From positions 2,796,501 through 2,860,500 of the forward strand of contig NZ_AP024154.1 in NCBI RefSeq assembly GCF_015533855.1: a DNA stretch of 64,000 bases, in the 5' to 3' direction. Position numbers and translations under genes: made by a program. Below the pieces are notes generated by a model that made no database searches, was not told the DNA's origin, and was given only the letters and a program-made list of their open reading frames with translations. This DNA comes from Echinicola sp. 20G (GTDB lineage: Bacteria; Bacteroidota; Bacteroidia; Cytophagales; Cyclobacteriaceae). Below are positions 1-8,994 of this stretch, piece after piece; within the stretch, counting starts at the first letter, position 1; every line of letters begins with the position of its first letter.

Positions 1-152
1 TGTATCAAAAAGAACAATGGTGCCATTATGAAGATATAACTGGAGAATTCAGTGGGAGAATCAGGGCTGTAAATCAACAGGGAATGCTTGAAATTGAAAA
101 AACAGATGAGTCTATAAACCTTTATGCGCACAAAGAAGTTAGATTCCTCTAA
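1..152 (+). CDS. birA: Biotin--[acetyl-CoA-carboxylase] ligase, C-terminal end (partial)
   Basis: This is the 3' end of a gene that begins before the window. Reading from base 3 gives 49 residues and a TAA stop at 150-152. The pattern [19 protein letters not shown] followed by YAHKEVRFL matches the small C-terminal SH3-like domain of BirA/BPL biotin ligases, which attach biotin to the carboxyl carrier protein of acetyl-CoA carboxylase. Those proteins typically end in a motif like kEirFl. The catalytic domain lies outside the window, so the call rests on this tail alone. Another protein with a similar small barrel cannot be excluded. Confidence 0.6.
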   Translation, partial: YQKEQWCHYEDITGEFSGRIRAVNQQGMLEIEKTDESINLYAHKEVRFL

Positions 153-223
153 GATGGTATTTCATAAAGTCTCTTAGATTGAGTAAATTTGTGATCCGAA
201 AATTAATATCTAAAGATAAATTC

Positions 224-1540
224 ATGTCAGAAATTAAATCAAAATACATCAAGTATAAAGTAAAGGATATTTCTTTGGCTGATTGGGGCCGTAAGGAAAT
301 TAGATTGGCAGAAGCCGAAATGCCTGGTTTGATGGCATTGAGAACCGAATATGGAGAGTCAAAACCACTTCAAGGTGCCAGAATTGCAGGATGTCTTCAC
401 ATGACCATCCAGACCGCTGTTTTGATCGAAACGTTGGTGGAACTGGGTGCCGAGGTGACTTGGTCTTCATGTAACATCTTTTCTACCCAAGACCATGCTG
501 CTGCTGCTATTGCTGCTGCTGGCATTTCAGTTTATGCTTGGAAAGGACTTTCTGAGGAAGATTTTGATTGGTGTATCGAGCAAACTTTGTTCTTTGGAGA
601 AGAGAGACAGCCTCTTAACATGATCCTTGATGATGGAGGGGATTTGACCAATATGGTTTTTGATAAATACCCTGAGTTGGTTGCTGGTATCAAAGGTCTT
701 TCTGAAGAAACTACCACTGGTGTACACAGGCTTTATGATAGGATGAAAAATGGAACACTTCTTATTCCAGCTATCAATGTAAACGACTCTGTAACCAAAT
801 CTAAATTTGACAATAAATACGGTTGTAAGGAATCATTGGTAGATGCTATCAGAAGAGCTACCGATGTGATGCTTGCTGGTAAAGTAGCTGTTGTGGCGGG
901 GTATGGTGATGTAGGAAAAGGTTCTGCAGCTTCTCTTAGAGGTGCCGGTGCCCGTGTAATTGTAACCGAAATTGATCCGATTTGTGCACTTCAGGCTTCT
1001 ATGGATGGTTTTGAGGTGAAGAAAATGATAGATGCTGCAGCTGAGGCTGATATTGTAGTGACCGCAACAGGTAACAAAGACATCATTACAGGCGAGCATT
1101 TCAAAGTGATGAAGGATAAAGCTATCGTATGTAACATTGGTCACTTTGACAATGAGATAGATGTAGCTTGGTTGAATACCAATTACGGTCACACTAAAGA
1201 TGAAATCAAGCCACAAGTGGACCTTTATAATGTAGAAGGTAATGACATCATTTTGCTTGCAGAGGGCAGGTTGGTGAACTTGGGTTGTGCTACTGGTCAC
1301 CCTTCATTTGTGATGTCGAATTCCTTTACTAACCAAACTTTGGCGCAGTTGGAGCTTTGGAACAATACTGACCAATATGAAAATAAAGTGTATGTATTAC
1401 CGAAGCATTTGGATGAGAAGGTAGCAGCTTTGCATTTAGGTAAATTAGGTGTAGAGTTGGATGAGCTCTCAGAAGATCAAGCCAAATATATTGGTGTTGA
1501 AGTAGCTGGGCCATTCAAGCCAGATTATTATAGATACTAA
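224..1540 (+). CDS. ahcY: Adenosylhomocysteinase (S-adenosylhomocysteine hydrolase)
   Basis: Cytosolic NAD-dependent enzyme that splits S-adenosylhomocysteine into homocysteine and adenosine, removing the inhibitory product of methylation and feeding the methionine cycle. The Rossmann motif GYGDVGKG is at residues 226-233, [13 protein letters not shown] forms part of the substrate site, and the protein ends in the family's typical KPDYYRY. I place the start at the ATG at 224, giving 438 aa, the usual family length. The open frame extends to a TTG at 179, but the extra 15 residues are not family-like. The gene stands alone and is followed by a strong terminator at 1562-1586. Confidence 0.95.
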   Translation: MSEIKSKYIKYKVKDISLADWGRKEIRLAEAEMPGLMALRTEYGESKPLQGARIAGCLHMTIQTAVLIETLVELGAEVTWSSCNIFSTQDHAAAAIAAAGISVYAWKGLSEEDFDWCIEQTLFFGEERQPLNMILDDGGDLTNMVFDKYPELVAGIKGLSEETTTGVHRLYDRMKNGTLLIPAINVNDSVTKSKFDNKYGCKESLVDAIRRATDVMLAGKVAVVAGYGDVGKGSAASLRGAGARVIVTEIDPICALQASMDGFEVKKMIDAAAEADIVVTATGNKDIITGEHFKVMKDKAIVCNIGHFDNEIDVAWLNTNYGHTKDEIKPQVDLYNVEGNDIILLAEGRLVNLGCATGHPSFVMSNSFTNQTLAQLELWNNTDQYENKVYVLPKHLDEKVAALHLGKLGVELDELSEDQAKYIGVEVAGPFKPDYYRY

Positions 1541-1561
1541 TCATTGATTTTGATAAAAATT

Positions 1562-1586
1562 AAAGCCGCTTCTCAGCGGCTTTTTT
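1562..1586 (+). terminator. Rho-independent terminator after ahcY
   Basis: Perfect 9-bp stem (AAAGCCGCT / AGCGGCTTT) with a TCTC loop and a run of six T. It lies 21 bases after the ahcY stop codon. Confidence 0.9.
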
Positions 1587-1635
1587 CATTTTTGGGTATA
1601 TTGATTTATGATCAATCAACAATAACCCCTTACAC

Positions 1636-2499
1636 ATGAACTATACGGAAGGAATGCTGAAAGCAGGAGCCCTAAAAGGAAAGACAATACTCATCACTGG
1701 TGGAGGTACTGGCCTCGGAAGATCTATGGGTAAATATTTTTTGGAGTTGGGAGCGAGCCTGATTATAACTAGTAGGAAGATTGAAGTATTAGAAAAAGCT
1801 GCTTTGGATCTGGAACAGGAGACAGGTGGACAGGTTTTCCCAATTGCCTGTGATGTGAGAGAGGTTGACCAGGTGGAAAAGATGTTTGCAGCATCAATTG
1901 AGCAGTTTGGGAAAATAGATGCGGTGGTAAATAATGCTGCTGGAAACTTTATAAGCCCCACAGAGAGACTTTCTGCAAATGCCTTCCATACCGTTTTGGA
2001 TATTGTTTTGAAAGGAAGTGTCAATATGACCATGACAGCAGGAAAACATTGGATCCAATCTCAGGAGCCAGGGACATTTCTGAATGTGGTGACCACTTAT
2101 GCTTGGACAGGTTCGGGTTATGTAGTTCCCAGTGCAGCTGCCAAAGCAGGTGTTTTGGCGATGACCAGGTCACTGGCCGTGGAATGGGCAAAGTATAAAA
2201 TCCGCTCCAATGCGATTGCTCCTGGACCATTTCCAACCGAAGGAGCATGGAGTAGGTTGTTGCCTCCTGATCTGGTCAAAGAATTCGATCCAGCGAAGAA
2301 AATACCTCTAAAACGTGTGGGAGAGCATCAAGAACTGGCCAACTTGGCAGCTTATTTAGTTTCTGATTTTTCAGCTTACATTAATGGAGAAGTCATCACC
2401 ATCGATGGGGGGGAATGGCTTCAAGGTGCCGGAGAGTTCAATCATTTGGAGAAAATGCCACAAGAGTTTTGGGACAATCTCCAAAAAATGAGAAAGTGA
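1636..2499 (+). CDS. SDR-family 2,4-dienoyl-CoA reductase-like oxidoreductase
   Basis: A 287-aa short-chain dehydrogenase/reductase. The cofactor motif TGGGTGLG is at residues 21-28 and NNAAGN at 99-104. The usual SDR YxxxK is missing. Instead Tyr155, in VVTTYAWTGSG, and Lys170, in PSAAAKAG, are 15 residues apart. This is the arrangement known from mitochondrial and peroxisomal 2,4-dienoyl-CoA reductase (DECR), which uses NADPH to reduce dienoyl-CoA during oxidation of unsaturated fatty acids. The role in beta-oxidation is inferred from this similarity, and no other fatty-acid gene is adjacent. ATG at 1636 is the only good start, about 50 bases after the ahcY terminator. Confidence 0.85.
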   Translation: MNYTEGMLKAGALKGKTILITGGGTGLGRSMGKYFLELGASLIITSRKIEVLEKAALDLEQETGGQVFPIACDVREVDQVEKMFAASIEQFGKIDAVVNNAAGNFISPTERLSANAFHTVLDIVLKGSVNMTMTAGKHWIQSQEPGTFLNVVTTYAWTGSGYVVPSAAAKAGVLAMTRSLAVEWAKYKIRSNAIAPGPFPTEGAWSRLLPPDLVKEFDPAKKIPLKRVGEHQELANLAAYLVSDFSAYINGEVITIDGGEWLQGAGEFNHLEKMPQEFWDNLQKMRK

Positions 2500-2508
2500 T
2501 TGGTCAGA

Positions 2509-3030
2509 TCAATTGGTTTTATTCGAAATAAACTGCTTTGAGCTTTCAAAATTTAGCCCTAAGGTGTAATCCCAGGTTGGGAGGTAATTGTGGATGAGCT
2601 TAGGGTCTAAGTTGGATGCTTCTATAAAATACCATTGGTCGCTAGACTCTTTGGAGACAGCGATTAAAGTTATATGAGTGATCAATTCACCACCAGGGAC
2701 TTTCATTTTGGAAGTAACAGGAATAATGGCATGTACTTCACCTGATGCATGGGTAAGTTTTAAGGGAGCCCCCATTTCAAAGCTTTCCATTTTCATGCCT
2801 CTTATTTTCTGAAGGTCGTACATGTCAGAAAGGGCTTTTTTCAGTCCTTCCTTTCCTCCAGACTTTTCCAATACAAAAGGGTAGGTATATTTGATCAGCG
2901 TTTCATAATCCTCTGTCAGGTTGGCGTTAGCGTACTCTTGTGAAGCAGTTTCAATACCTATAATAGATTGAGCTTTTGAAACAGTCGCTAGGATAAAGAT
3001 AAGAGTGAGTGTTGATAACGTTCTGATCAT
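2509..3030 (-). CDS. Secreted protein of unknown function
   Basis: A 173-aa protein with a clear signal peptide, probably cleaved after SKA near residue 20, so exported to the periplasm or beyond. The mature part alternates helices and strands. An early segment (ANANLTEDYETLIKYTYPF) resembles the start of NTF2/SnoaL-like folds, but I see no catalytic motif and no family I can name. It converges on the reductase gene with only 9 bases between the two stop codons, and no terminator is visible there. Real gene, function unknown. Confidence 0.75.
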   Translation of the reverse strand: MIRTLSTLTLIFILATVSKAQSIIGIETASQEYANANLTEDYETLIKYTYPFVLEKSGGKEGLKKALSDMYDLQKIRGMKMESFEMGAPLKLTHASGEVHAIIPVTSKMKVPGGELITHITLIAVSKESSDQWYFIEASNLDPKLIHNYLPTWDYTLGLNFESSKQFISNKTN

Positions 3031-3120
3031 TAGAAAGATAGCTTAGGTAGGGGCAAAAGTAAAAGCTAAAATGATTAAATACAAGTTTAGTAAAAATAAA
3101 TAGTTTTTAGTTTATTATTG

Positions 3121-3309
3121 TCACTGATCAATGGGTCTTGTTGTGATATTCGTAATTTCTCCTTCTCTTGCTTCAAAATCGACCTCTATTGGTTGGCAGC
3201 ACACTTCACAGTCTTCAATGTACTTTTGGGGACTGACACTCAAGTCCAATATCATGGAAATGGGAGAAAAGCAATAGGGACAAGTAAAATGGTATTCTTG
3301 TGTAAGCAT
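3121..3309 (-). CDS. CPXCG-motif cysteine-rich small protein
   Basis: A 62-aa protein with two cysteine pairs: CPYC near residue 10 and CEVCC near residue 34. These probably form a small zinc ribbon. The spacing and the acidic, export-signal-free sequence match the CPXCG cysteine-rich family, whose function is unknown. It is divergent from the copper operon (84 bases between start codons), so both may be controlled from that short region. A metal link is only suggestive. Confidence 0.8.
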   Translation of the reverse strand: MLTQEYHFTCPYCFSPISMILDLSVSPQKYIEDCEVCCQPIEVDFEAREGEITNITTRPIDQ

Positions 3310-3369
3310 GGGAAGTGCGTTTGTTTAAAAATTACAAAAATTATATAACTTATACTCACAAAGCTTTTT

Positions 3370-3377
3370 TATCTTTG
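3370..3377 (+). promoter_or_regulatory. Putative Bacteroidota -7 element for the copper operon
   Basis: TATCTTTG matches the Bacteroidota housekeeping -7 consensus TAnnTTTG and ends 16 bases before the ATG of the first copper-operon gene. No good TTG is present 19-21 bases upstream, so the -33 element is weak or a metal-responsive activator may be needed. No operator repeat was recognised. Confidence 0.4.
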
Positions 3378-3393
3378 TTATTAGAAAAATAAA

Positions 3394-3780
3394 ATGCGCA
3401 AGCTAATCCAAATATCGCTGCTGATAATTTACCTGTGTTTTAATGCAGGTTTGAGTTATTCCATGCACTATTGTGGAGATACGCTGGAGCGCATAAACTT
3501 ATTTGCGGAAGAGAAGACTTGCTGTGAGAATGAAAAGGAGATGCCTGGGTGTTGCGATGATGTTCCCAAAACGGATTTGCAAAATACCGATCAAAGCAAT
3601 GCCAAACCTTTAGGGTTTGACTTTTTCAACATAACAGCTCTTCCTGTCCCGCACCTTCTTTCGGAAATACTGGTATGTATTTCTCAACAGGGCTATCAAC
3701 TGCCAACTACTTTCGTACCTGATAAGGTACTGAGTAGTACTATTCCCATCCATATTCAATTCCAAAGATTTTTGATTTAG
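3394..3780 (+). CDS. HYC_CC_PP family exported metal-associated protein
   Basis: A 128-aa protein with an N-terminal signal or anchor, then HYC at residues 25-27 and CC pairs at 43-44 and 53-54. This matches the Bacteroidota-specific HYC_CC_PP family, typically encoded just upstream of CusA/CzcA metal efflux pumps, as here. The cysteine and histidine pairs suggest periplasmic binding of a soft metal such as Cu(I) or Ag(I), but no biochemistry is known to me. It is the first gene of a plus-strand run that continues through CopB. Confidence 0.8.
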   Translation: MRKLIQISLLIIYLCFNAGLSYSMHYCGDTLERINLFAEEKTCCENEKEMPGCCDDVPKTDLQNTDQSNAKPLGFDFFNITALPVPHLLSEILVCISQQGYQLPTTFVPDKVLSSTIPIHIQFQRFLI

Positions 3781-3876
3781 CATTTTTTTTCTGCTCTTGA
3801 TCCTAGAGCACAGGACTTCTATGTCCATTCCTTAAGTTATTTCTTTTTATCACTTACTCAGCATTTCAATAAAGCT

Positions 3877-6800
3877 ATGCTTAATGCGATTATCAAATTC
3901 TTTCTGGAGAATAAGTTGGTGACGGTATTGTTACTCTCTGTTCTGGTGGTTTGGGGACTTGTAGTGGTGCCGTTTCAATGGAAGGTTGGATTTCTGCCAA
4001 AAGATCCAGTGCCTGTTGATGCTATTCCTGATATTGGTGAAAACCAACAGATTGTTTTTACAGAGTGGATGGGACAATCTCCCCAAGATGTGGAAGATCA
4101 AGTGACTTATCCGCTGACTACTTCACTTTTGGGGCTACCGGGAGTAAAATCCATCCGTTCAACATCTATGTTTGGGATTTCCAGTATCTATATCATTTTC
4201 AAGGATGATGTAGATTATTACTGGAGCAGATCGAGGATCCTAGAAAAACTCAACTCATTACCTGCAAACTTACTTCCTTCAAATGTACAGCCTAAACTAG
4301 GACCTGATGCGACAGCCTTGGGGCAGGTCTATTGGTATACCCTTGAGGGAAGGGATGAAAACGGAAAGCCTATTGGAGGCTGGGACCTACATGAACTGAG
4401 AACGGTCCAAGATTATTATGTTCGATATGGTCTGGCAGGAGTAGAAGGAGTAGCGGAAGTTGCTTCTGTGGGCGGTATGGAAAAGGAATATCAAGTTGAC
4501 CTGGATCCCAATGCCATGAAAGCCAATAAGGTTTCGATGATGCAAGTAAGGGATGCCTTAAAATCGACCAATCAGGAGATTGGAGCCAATACCTTGGAGA
4601 TTAACCAAGTGGAATATTATGTGCGCGGCCTAGGGTATGTGGAAAACATAGATGACATTGAAGAAACGGTGGTTCGTGTCTCCGATAATGTGCCTTTACG
4701 AATAAAGGATATCGCCAAGGTAAGTATTGGTCCTGCAGATCGGTCCATGAAGGGCTTGTTGGACAAAAGTGGAGCAGAAGCTGTTGGTGGGGTTGTGGTG
4801 GCCCGATATGGAGATAATCCGATGGCTGTGATTCAAAACGTAAAGGAAAAAATTAAAGAGATCAGTGCAGGTTTACCGGAAAAGCAATTAGAGGATGGAA
4901 GGATTTCCAAAGTAACCATCGTTCCTTTTTATGATCGTTCTAACTTGATTTTGGAAACCTTGGGTACTTTGAACGACGCCATTGTTTTACAGATTTTGAT
5001 GACCATTGTCGTCATTATGGTTATGGTGTACAACCTTAGGGCTTCACTTTTGATTTCAGCACTATTGCCCTTGGCTGTATTGACCTGTTTTATTTTTATG
5101 AAATATCTGCGAGTAGATGCCAATATTGTAGCCTTGTCCGGTATTGCCATTGCTATTGGGACAATGGTAGATTTGGGAATTATTCTCAATGAAAATATAT
5201 TAAAGCACCTGCAGGAAGCTCCTAAGGGAGAGAAGCTGATTCGTACTGTTTATCAGGCCACTTCAGAAGTTGCTTCCGCTATTTTGACAGCAGTAGCCAC
5301 GACTATTGTGAGTTTTCTACCTGTATTTACTTTGCAGGCTGCAGAAGGAAAGTTGTTTGGTCCATTGGCATATACCAAAACCTTTGCTTTGGTTTCTGCC
5401 TTGCTGTTTACTTTACTGATCATGCCGGCATTTTCGCATTGGGTATTTGGTATCAGGGAAAAGGGAGGCTTTTGGAAAAAATGGGGCAATATTATTTTGG
5501 TTGCAATAGGTGCTGTCAGCCTGTTTTGGCTGCCTTTGGCAGGTTTGGTTTTTTTGGCTGTTGGCAGTAATAATCTTTTACTTTATTACTATCCAAAGAA
5601 ATACCAAAATTATCATACACCTACTTTGGTGATCATTGCTGTAATAGCTGTTTCATGGTTGCTAGCTACTACTTGGCATCCACTGGGAGCGGCAGTTAGT
5701 GCCCTTACCAACTTCTTATTCGTTGCTTTGGTAATAGGCTTGGTTTTAGGGATTTTCAGGCTTTTTATTAGGTATTATGAATTCCTTTTGGAGTGGTGTT
5801 TGGCAAATAAGGGGAAGTTTTTGGTCTTGCCTATTGTATTGATTGCATTTGGTTTAAATGTATGGGTTGGATTTGGGAATTTGTTTGGTTGGTTAGCAGG
5901 TGGTTTGGATCAAGTCGGGTGGAATATCCGCAAGACAGAAGTGTACAGTCAATTGGTCCATACATTTCCTGGAATGGAGAAGGAGTTTATGCCGGCCTTG
6001 GATGAAGGATCATTTTTGTTGATGCCTACCTCAATGCCGCATGCCGGTGTGGAAGCAAACCATAAAACGTTACAGCAACTGGATTTGCTGGTGGCTTCCA
6101 TCCCGGAGGTTTCCTCTGTTGTGGGTAAAGCAGGCCGGGCTGAAACCGCTTTGGATCCTGCTCCGATGTCTATGTTTGAAAATGTGATCATCTATAAACC
6201 AGAATTTAAAACTGATGTAAATGGAAGGAAGTTGAGATTCCAAGTGAATTCAGAAGGAGAGTTTGCGCGTGATGAATTTGGGGATTTGATATTGGATGAA
6301 AATGGAGAATATTTCAGGCAATGGAGGGATCATATCCAAAGTCCTGATGATATATGGACAGAAATAACCAAAGCGGCCAACCTGCCTGGGGTGACTTCCG
6401 CACCCAAATTGCAACCTATTGAAACCAGACTTTTGATGTTACAGACAGGAATGAGAGCGCCAATAGGCATTAAAGTGTTTGGCCCTGATTTGAAAACCAT
6501 CGAGAGTTTTAGCTTTAAACTGGAAGAGCTCTTAAAAGATGTACCAGGAGTAAAACCGTCCTCTGTATTTGCAGACCGGTCTCTGGGAAAGCCTTACTTG
6601 GAGCTTGATTTGGACAGAAATGAAATTGCACGCTATGGGATGAACGTCGGGGATGTTCAGGAAACTATTGAGGCTGCTCTCGGAGGGGTAAGGCTAACCA
6701 CTACGGTAGAGGGAAGGGAACGATATGGCATTCGGGCAAGGTATGCTCGTGACTTCAGGAATGACCCTGAAGCAATTAGGCAATTGTTAATAAGTACTTC

Positions 6801-7662
6801 TTCTGGTAGTCAAATTCCAATTAGTGAAGTAGCAGAGATCACTTATCGGCCTGGGCCAATGATGATTCGAAGTGAGGACTCTTTTTTGGTGGGGTATGTT
6901 CTTTTGGATAAGCTGGAAGGAATTTCTGAAGTGACAGTAGTAGAAAATGCTATTAATTATCTCAACGGAAAAATTGAAAAAGGAGAACTGAAAGTGCCAT
7001 CAGGTGTCAGCTATAAGTTTTCTGGTTCCTATGAGAATCAAGTCAGGGCAGAAAAGCGACTTTCCATTGTTATACCCTTGTGTTTGATGGTCATTTTCCT
7101 CATCCTATACTTTCAATTTAGGTCTATTTCTACTACGCTATTTATCTTTTCGGCCATTGCATTGGCCTTTTCAGGAGGTTTTATCATGCTCTGGCTCTAT
7201 GGACAAAGTTGGTTCTTTGATTTTAGCCTCTTTGGAACTCCTATGAGGGGTTTGTTTCAAATGGAACAGTATAATTTGAGTGTGGCAGTGTGGGTTGGCT
7301 TTATTGCCTTGTTTGGCATTGCTACAGATGATGGTGTGGTAATGGCCACTTATCTTAAACAGAGTTTTAGCCAAAACAAAACCACGTCCATTACGCAAGT
7401 ACGAGAGGCGGTTAAGGAAGCAGGGTTAAGGAGGATCAGGCCGTGTTTGATGACTTCTGCCACTACCTTATTGGCCTTATTGCCTGTGCTGACTTCATCA
7501 GGGAGGGGAGCTGATATCATGATTCCAATGGCCATTCCTTCATTTGGTGGAATGGTGGTTGCCTTGATTTCCCTATTTATTGTGCCAGTGCTGTATTGTT
7601 GGTGGGAGGAGAGAAAGGTGGCGAAAGAAATTGCTATTAAAACAACCCTTAAAACCAAATAG
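3877..7662 (+). CDS. cusA: CusA/CzcA-family heavy-metal efflux RND transporter (Cu(I)/Ag(I) type)
   Basis: Inner-membrane proton/metal antiporter that exports copper or silver together with an adaptor and an outer-membrane channel. At 1261 aa it is about 200 longer than E. coli CusA. Three methionines align with the CusA metal site (M573, M623, M672): Met716 in LLMPTSMP, Met766 in PMSMFE and Met854 in LLMLQTG. The first pair keeps the 50-residue spacing. The second gap is about 39 residues longer because of a charged insertion. A further insertion of roughly 140 residues with extra hydrophobic segments lies before Met716. Acidic residues in IGTMVDLG and GIATDDGVV sit where the proton relay is expected. 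Copper/silver specificity is inferred from the methionine triad. Confidence 0.92.
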   Translation: MLNAIIKFFLENKLVTVLLLSVLVVWGLVVVPFQWKVGFLPKDPVPVDAIPDIGENQQIVFTEWMGQSPQDVEDQVTYPLTTSLLGLPGVKSIRSTSMFGISSIYIIFKDDVDYYWSRSRILEKLNSLPANLLPSNVQPKLGPDATALGQVYWYTLEGRDENGKPIGGWDLHELRTVQDYYVRYGLAGVEGVAEVASVGGMEKEYQVDLDPNAMKANKVSMMQVRDALKSTNQEIGANTLEINQVEYYVRGLGYVENIDDIEETVVRVSDNVPLRIKDIAKVSIGPADRSMKGLLDKSGAEAVGGVVVARYGDNPMAVIQNVKEKIKEISAGLPEKQLEDGRISKVTIVPFYDRSNLILETLGTLNDAIVLQILMTIVVIMVMVYNLRASLLISALLPLAVLTCFIFMKYLRVDANIVALSGIAIAIGTMVDLGIILNENILKHLQEAPKGEKLIRTVYQATSEVASAILTAVATTIVSFLPVFTLQAAEGKLFGPLAYTKTFALVSALLFTLLIMPAFSHWVFGIREKGGFWKKWGNIILVAIGAVSLFWLPLAGLVFLAVGSNNLLLYYYPKKYQNYHTPTLVIIAVIAVSWLLATTWHPLGAAVSALTNFLFVALVIGLVLGIFRLFIRYYEFLLEWCLANKGKFLVLPIVLIAFGLNVWVGFGNLFGWLAGGLDQVGWNIRKTEVYSQLVHTFPGMEKEFMPALDEGSFLLMPTSMPHAGVEANHKTLQQLDLLVASIPEVSSVVGKAGRAETALDPAPMSMFENVIIYKPEFKTDVNGRKLRFQVNSEGEFARDEFGDLILDENGEYFRQWRDHIQSPDDIWTEITKAANLPGVTSAPKLQPIETRLLMLQTGMRAPIGIKVFGPDLKTIESFSFKLEELLKDVPGVKPSSVFADRSLGKPYLELDLDRNEIARYGMNVGDVQETIEAALGGVRLTTTVEGRERYGIRARYARDFRNDPEAIRQLLISTSSGSQIPISEVAEITYRPGPMMIRSEDSFLVGYVLLDKLEGISEVTVVENAINYLNGKIEKGELKVPSGVSYKFSGSYENQVRAEKRLSIVIPLCLMVIFLILYFQFRSISTTLFIFSAIALAFSGGFIMLWLYGQSWFFDFSLFGTPMRGLFQMEQYNLSVAVWVGFIALFGIATDDGVVMATYLKQSFSQNKTTSITQVREAVKEAGLRRIRPCLMTSATTLLALLPVLTSSGRGADIMIPMAIPSFGGMVVALISLFIVPVLYCWWEERKVAKEIAIKTTLKTK

Positions 7663-7664
7663 AT

Positions 7665-8984
7665 ATGATTGGGTTTAGAAAATATATTTTAGGTAAGCCC
7701 ACCTGTCTCTTTAGAGTGCAGCTGGGCTTGGTACTGATTTTACTGTTAAGCAGCTTACCATTACAGGGACAAAGCCTTGATGATTATTTGCAAATAGCTG
7801 CAGAGAATAACCCTGCGCTAAAGGCCAGCTATGCTACATATGAGGCCAGCTTGGAAAGAATCTCACAAGAAGGGGCTTTGCCTAATCCAGAGTTAAGTTT
7901 TGGGATTTACCTTCAGGACATGGCAACGCTGATGGGAGATCAAAAAATGAATGCTTCCATCATGCAGCGTTTTCCTTGGTTTGGTTCATTACAAGCGAGT
8001 AAGGATCAGGCCAGCTTGATGGCTCAAGCCAAGTTTCAAGAATTTGAAATGACTAAGTATGCATTGTTTTTTGATGTCAAGAAATCCTATTACAAAGTGT
8101 TCATGCTGCATCATCATCAAATGATTGCCGGAAAGAATGTACAGCTGCTCAAAATTTTGGAGCGTCTGGCATTGAATAAATTCAAAGGAGGAGAGCCAAG
8201 CAAAGGAAGGATGGCTGATGTTCTTCGCGTTCAGAGTAATGTAAAGGAAATGGAAGCTTTGATTATACAATTAGAGGATGATGTCAAGCTTGAAAAAGTC
8301 AGGTTCAATTCCATTCTCAATTGCGCGGAAGAAACTCCTGTGCATCTTGATTCGACTTTTTTGGAGAATGAATTACTGCTTAACAAGGAGTTGGTTTTGG
8401 ACAGTATCTTACATGCAAGCCCTCAAATGAAAAAACTTGAAGTAGAGGGCCTTGCTTATCAAAAGCAGGGCGAGGTGGCTCAAAAAGCAGGAATGCCAAG
8501 CTTTGGTTTAGGACTTAGCTATATGGTCAACAGTCCAAGGTTACCGAGTGGGGATGTTTCCAGTGCAACGGGTTATCGACCAGGTGGCATGGGACACAAT
8601 ATGGTCATGCCAATGGTTTCTGTTTCTCTTCCCATTTACAGAAAGCAATATGCTGCTGCTAAAAGAGAATCGGAAAAGTACAGAGAAGTAACTGCCTATG
8701 AGAAGGAAGATCTCTACAATTCATTGAAATTGAAGTCAGATGAGTTGTTTAACGAAATCCATAAGGCAGAGAGAAATAAGAAGCTTTATCACGATCAGGT
8801 CAGCTTGCTTGAAAGAAGCTTGGAATTGCTCCTTACAGAATACAGTAGTTCGGAAGGGAGTTTTGAGGATGTTATCACCGTTCAGAGACAACTATTAGAG
8901 TTTGAGATGAAAGTGGCAGAGGAGTCGGTGAGAAAGTTGACAGCTATCGCTGAGTTGGAAATGTTAATGTCTAGAAGGCTTTAA
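7665..8984 (+). CDS. TolC-family outer-membrane channel of the metal efflux system
   Basis: A 439-aa outer-membrane efflux protein with a long N-terminal signal peptide ending near LQGQS (residue 36), followed by the duplicated coiled-coil and beta-strand pattern of CusC/CzcC channels. It starts 2 bases after the cusA stop and ends 10 bases before the adaptor gene, so it is co-transcribed and probably completes the envelope-spanning pump. A methionine-rich stretch around residues 300-325 (RPGGMGHNMVMPMV) could contact exported copper. This is inferred. Confidence 0.9.
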   Translation: MIGFRKYILGKPTCLFRVQLGLVLILLLSSLPLQGQSLDDYLQIAAENNPALKASYATYEASLERISQEGALPNPELSFGIYLQDMATLMGDQKMNASIMQRFPWFGSLQASKDQASLMAQAKFQEFEMTKYALFFDVKKSYYKVFMLHHHQMIAGKNVQLLKILERLALNKFKGGEPSKGRMADVLRVQSNVKEMEALIIQLEDDVKLEKVRFNSILNCAEETPVHLDSTFLENELLLNKELVLDSILHASPQMKKLEVEGLAYQKQGEVAQKAGMPSFGLGLSYMVNSPRLPSGDVSSATGYRPGGMGHNMVMPMVSVSLPIYRKQYAAAKRESEKYREVTAYEKEDLYNSLKLKSDELFNEIHKAERNKKLYHDQVSLLERSLELLLTEYSSSEGSFEDVITVQRQLLEFEMKVAEESVRKLTAIAELEMLMSRRL

Positions 8985-8994
8985 GAAGAATGTC

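Noticed and set aside
179..223. TTG start at 179 for ahcY
   Set aside because: The 15 extra residues are not seen in the family, and the ATG at 224 gives the usual length and N-terminus.
833..1300. 155-aa antisense ORF inside ahcY
   Set aside because: It lies fully opposite a well-supported gene, its sequence has no family-like motif, and antisense ORFs of this length are common at this base composition.
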